A stretch of DNA of 6,592 nucleotides from Oribacterium sp. UBA6992 (lineage in GTDB: Bacteria > Bacillota > Clostridia > Lachnospirales > Lachnospiraceae), in contig DJXY01000146.1 in NCBI GenBank assembly GCA_002449915.1, positions 1-6,592 on the forward strand, in the 5' to 3' direction. Position 1 is the stretch's first letter; each line of letters begins with the position of its first letter. The position numbers were made by a program, and so were the translations under genes. Positions 6,351 through 6,592 of this stretch are shown piece after piece. The notes under the pieces were generated by a model. The model was given only the letters and a program-made list of their open reading frames with translations. It did no database searches and was not told the DNA's origin.

Positions 6351-6385
6351 TGCCTGCCTTCATTCCTGAGATGGCAGGCATTTTT
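6351..6385 (+). terminator. Intrinsic terminator of the gal operon
   Basis: TGCCTGCC (6351-6358) and GGCAGGCA (6373-6380) form a perfect 8-bp GC-rich stem with a 14-base loop, followed by TTTTT (6381-6385). It begins ten bases after the galE stop, so the gal transcript should end here and no third gal gene is co-transcribed beyond it. Confidence 0.88.
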
Positions 6386-6395
6386 GGTTCCAGCC

Positions 6396-6423
6396 AAAAA
6401 AACCACCTGTTTGACAGGTGGTT
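6396..6423 (-). terminator. IS200 left-end hairpin, terminator-shaped on the minus strand
   Basis: AACCACCTGT (6401-6410) and ACAGGTGGTT (6414-6423) pair perfectly over 10 bp with a 3-base TTG loop. Read on the minus strand the hairpin is followed by five T (complement of A 6396-6400), plus two more in the stem. On the plus strand no T-run follows. In IS200 the left-end palindrome is bound by TnpA and also blocks outside transcription; the same dual role is inferred here. Confidence 0.6.
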
Positions 6424-6452
6424 CCGAGTTCGGCTTTAGCCTAGATAAAAAA

Positions 6453-6513
6453 ACCTCCAATGCTACAATGAGTGTGGGTCTGACACCGCACTACATTGAA
6501 AAACAAAGGAGGT
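6453..6513 (+). promoter_or_regulatory. tnpA leader structure masking the Shine-Dalgarno sequence
   Basis: ACCTCC (6453-6458) is an exact complement of GGAGGT (6508-6513), which is the core of the tnpA ribosome binding site. Between them sits a second stem: CAATG-AGTGTGG (6466-6477) pairs with CCGCACT-A-CATTG (6486-6498), with one bulged A, one G-U pair and an 8-base loop. Together they would close the leader and hide the ribosome binding site. IS200 of enterobacteria is known to repress tnpA translation by such sequestration. No convincing promoter for this leader was found. Confidence 0.55.
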
Positions 6514-6517
6514 ATCC

Positions 6518-6592
6518 ATGGATAATAGTACATTATCACATACGACATGGAATTGTAAGTATCATATAGTGTTTGCACCAAAGTTTAGACGA
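6518..6592 (+). CDS. tnpA: IS200/IS605-family transposase TnpA, N-terminus only (3' end cut by window)
   Basis: The first 25 codons are visible, starting at the ATG at 6518. The peptide contains SLSHTTWN-like and CKYHIVFAPKFRR segments; the YHIVF-x-P-K-[YF]-R-R pattern is the hallmark first strand of the Y1 (HUH) transposases of IS200/IS605. Here the matching stretch is residues 13-25. The HUH pair and catalytic Tyr lie further on and are outside the window, so integrity cannot be judged. Full-length family members are about 130-155 residues. Product function is single-strand excision and insertion of the element. The start is fixed by AAAGGAGG (6505-6512), five bases ahead of the ATG, and this site can be sequestered by upstream ACCTCC. 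The gene has the same orientation as the gal operon but is separated from it by the operon's terminator. Whether an accessory tnpB follows cannot be seen. Confidence 0.88.
   Translation, partial: MDNSTLSHTTWNCKYHIVFAPKFRR

Larger units (their letters stand above)
6386..6592 (+). mobile_element. Left end of an IS200/IS605-family insertion sequence (truncated by window)
   Basis: The region from just after the gal terminator to the window end has the layout of an IS200-type element: a perfect subterminal hairpin (6401-6423), a structured leader of about 90 bases, and the start of a Y1-type tnpA. Elements of this family move as single strands, have subterminal hairpins instead of terminal inverted repeats, and make no target duplication. 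The exact left tip cannot be fixed without the right end or an empty site; it probably lies between about 6380 and 6400, and 6386 is only a working boundary. Confidence 0.7.

Noticed and set aside
5971..6369. Plus-strand frame of about 132 codons overlapping galE
   Set aside because: It is an out-of-frame shadow of galE's C-terminal half, and galE is intact across the whole span.
6411..6447. TTGACA at 6411-6416 as a -35 box for tnpA
   Set aside because: It sits in the loop and arm of the IS hairpin and no acceptable -10 box lies at 16-18 bp; the nearest TAGATA-like sequence is about 25 bp away.
6348..6569. Plus-strand frame of about 73 codons covering the gal terminator and IS leader
   Set aside because: It runs through a terminator hairpin and the IS left-end structures and lies out of frame with tnpA, whose start has its own ribosome binding site.

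Overview
The window looks like a chromosomal stretch from a Gram-positive Clostridia-type bacterium, most likely Lachnospiraceae or a close relative. This rests on strong AGGAGG-type ribosome binding sites, consensus sigma-A-like promoters, short intergenic gaps, gene content (Na/Pi symporter with a PhoU tail, sce7726-type nuclease-fold protein, PfkB kinase, AEC carrier, galK-galE) and an IS200-type transposase whose N-terminus resembles clostridial copies. The taxonomic call is inference, since no rRNA or marker gene is present.

All recognised genes lie on the + strand. Positions 1-1151 hold the C-terminal two thirds of a Na/Pi cotransporter family protein. It is followed at 1201-1956 by a PD-(D/E)XK-like sce7726 family protein with an odd, very basic C-terminal tail. 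A near-consensus promoter (1976-2004) then starts a two-gene unit: a 1-phosphofructokinase-type PfkB sugar-phosphate kinase (2031-2954) and an AEC-family membrane carrier (3016-3954). The 190-base gap after the carrier is AT-rich. It holds five degenerate 10-bp tandem units (4020-4069), an intrinsic terminator hairpin (4067-4103), and a near-consensus promoter (4080-4108) whose -35 box overlaps the hairpin loop. That promoter drives galK (4145-5320) and galE (5325-6341), which are tightly coupled and end at a clear intrinsic terminator (6351-6385). The right edge carries the left end of an IS200/IS605-family element: a perfect 10-bp hairpin, a structured leader that can mask the Shine-Dalgarno sequence, and the first 25 codons of tnpA, cut by the window end.

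GalK phosphorylates galactose to galactose-1-phosphate, and GalE interconverts UDP-galactose and UDP-glucose. The uridylyltransferase GalT that links them in the Leloir pathway is not in this window; it may lie beyond the IS or elsewhere. GalE has Cys at the position equivalent to E. coli Tyr299, which predicts that it also accepts UDP-N-acetylhexosamines.

I see no CRISPR, phage, toxin-antitoxin or clearly novel multi-gene system. The most unusual signals are regulatory: the overlapping terminator and promoter with phased repeats before galK, the IS200 leader structure, and the possibly frameshifted tail of the sce7726 protein.
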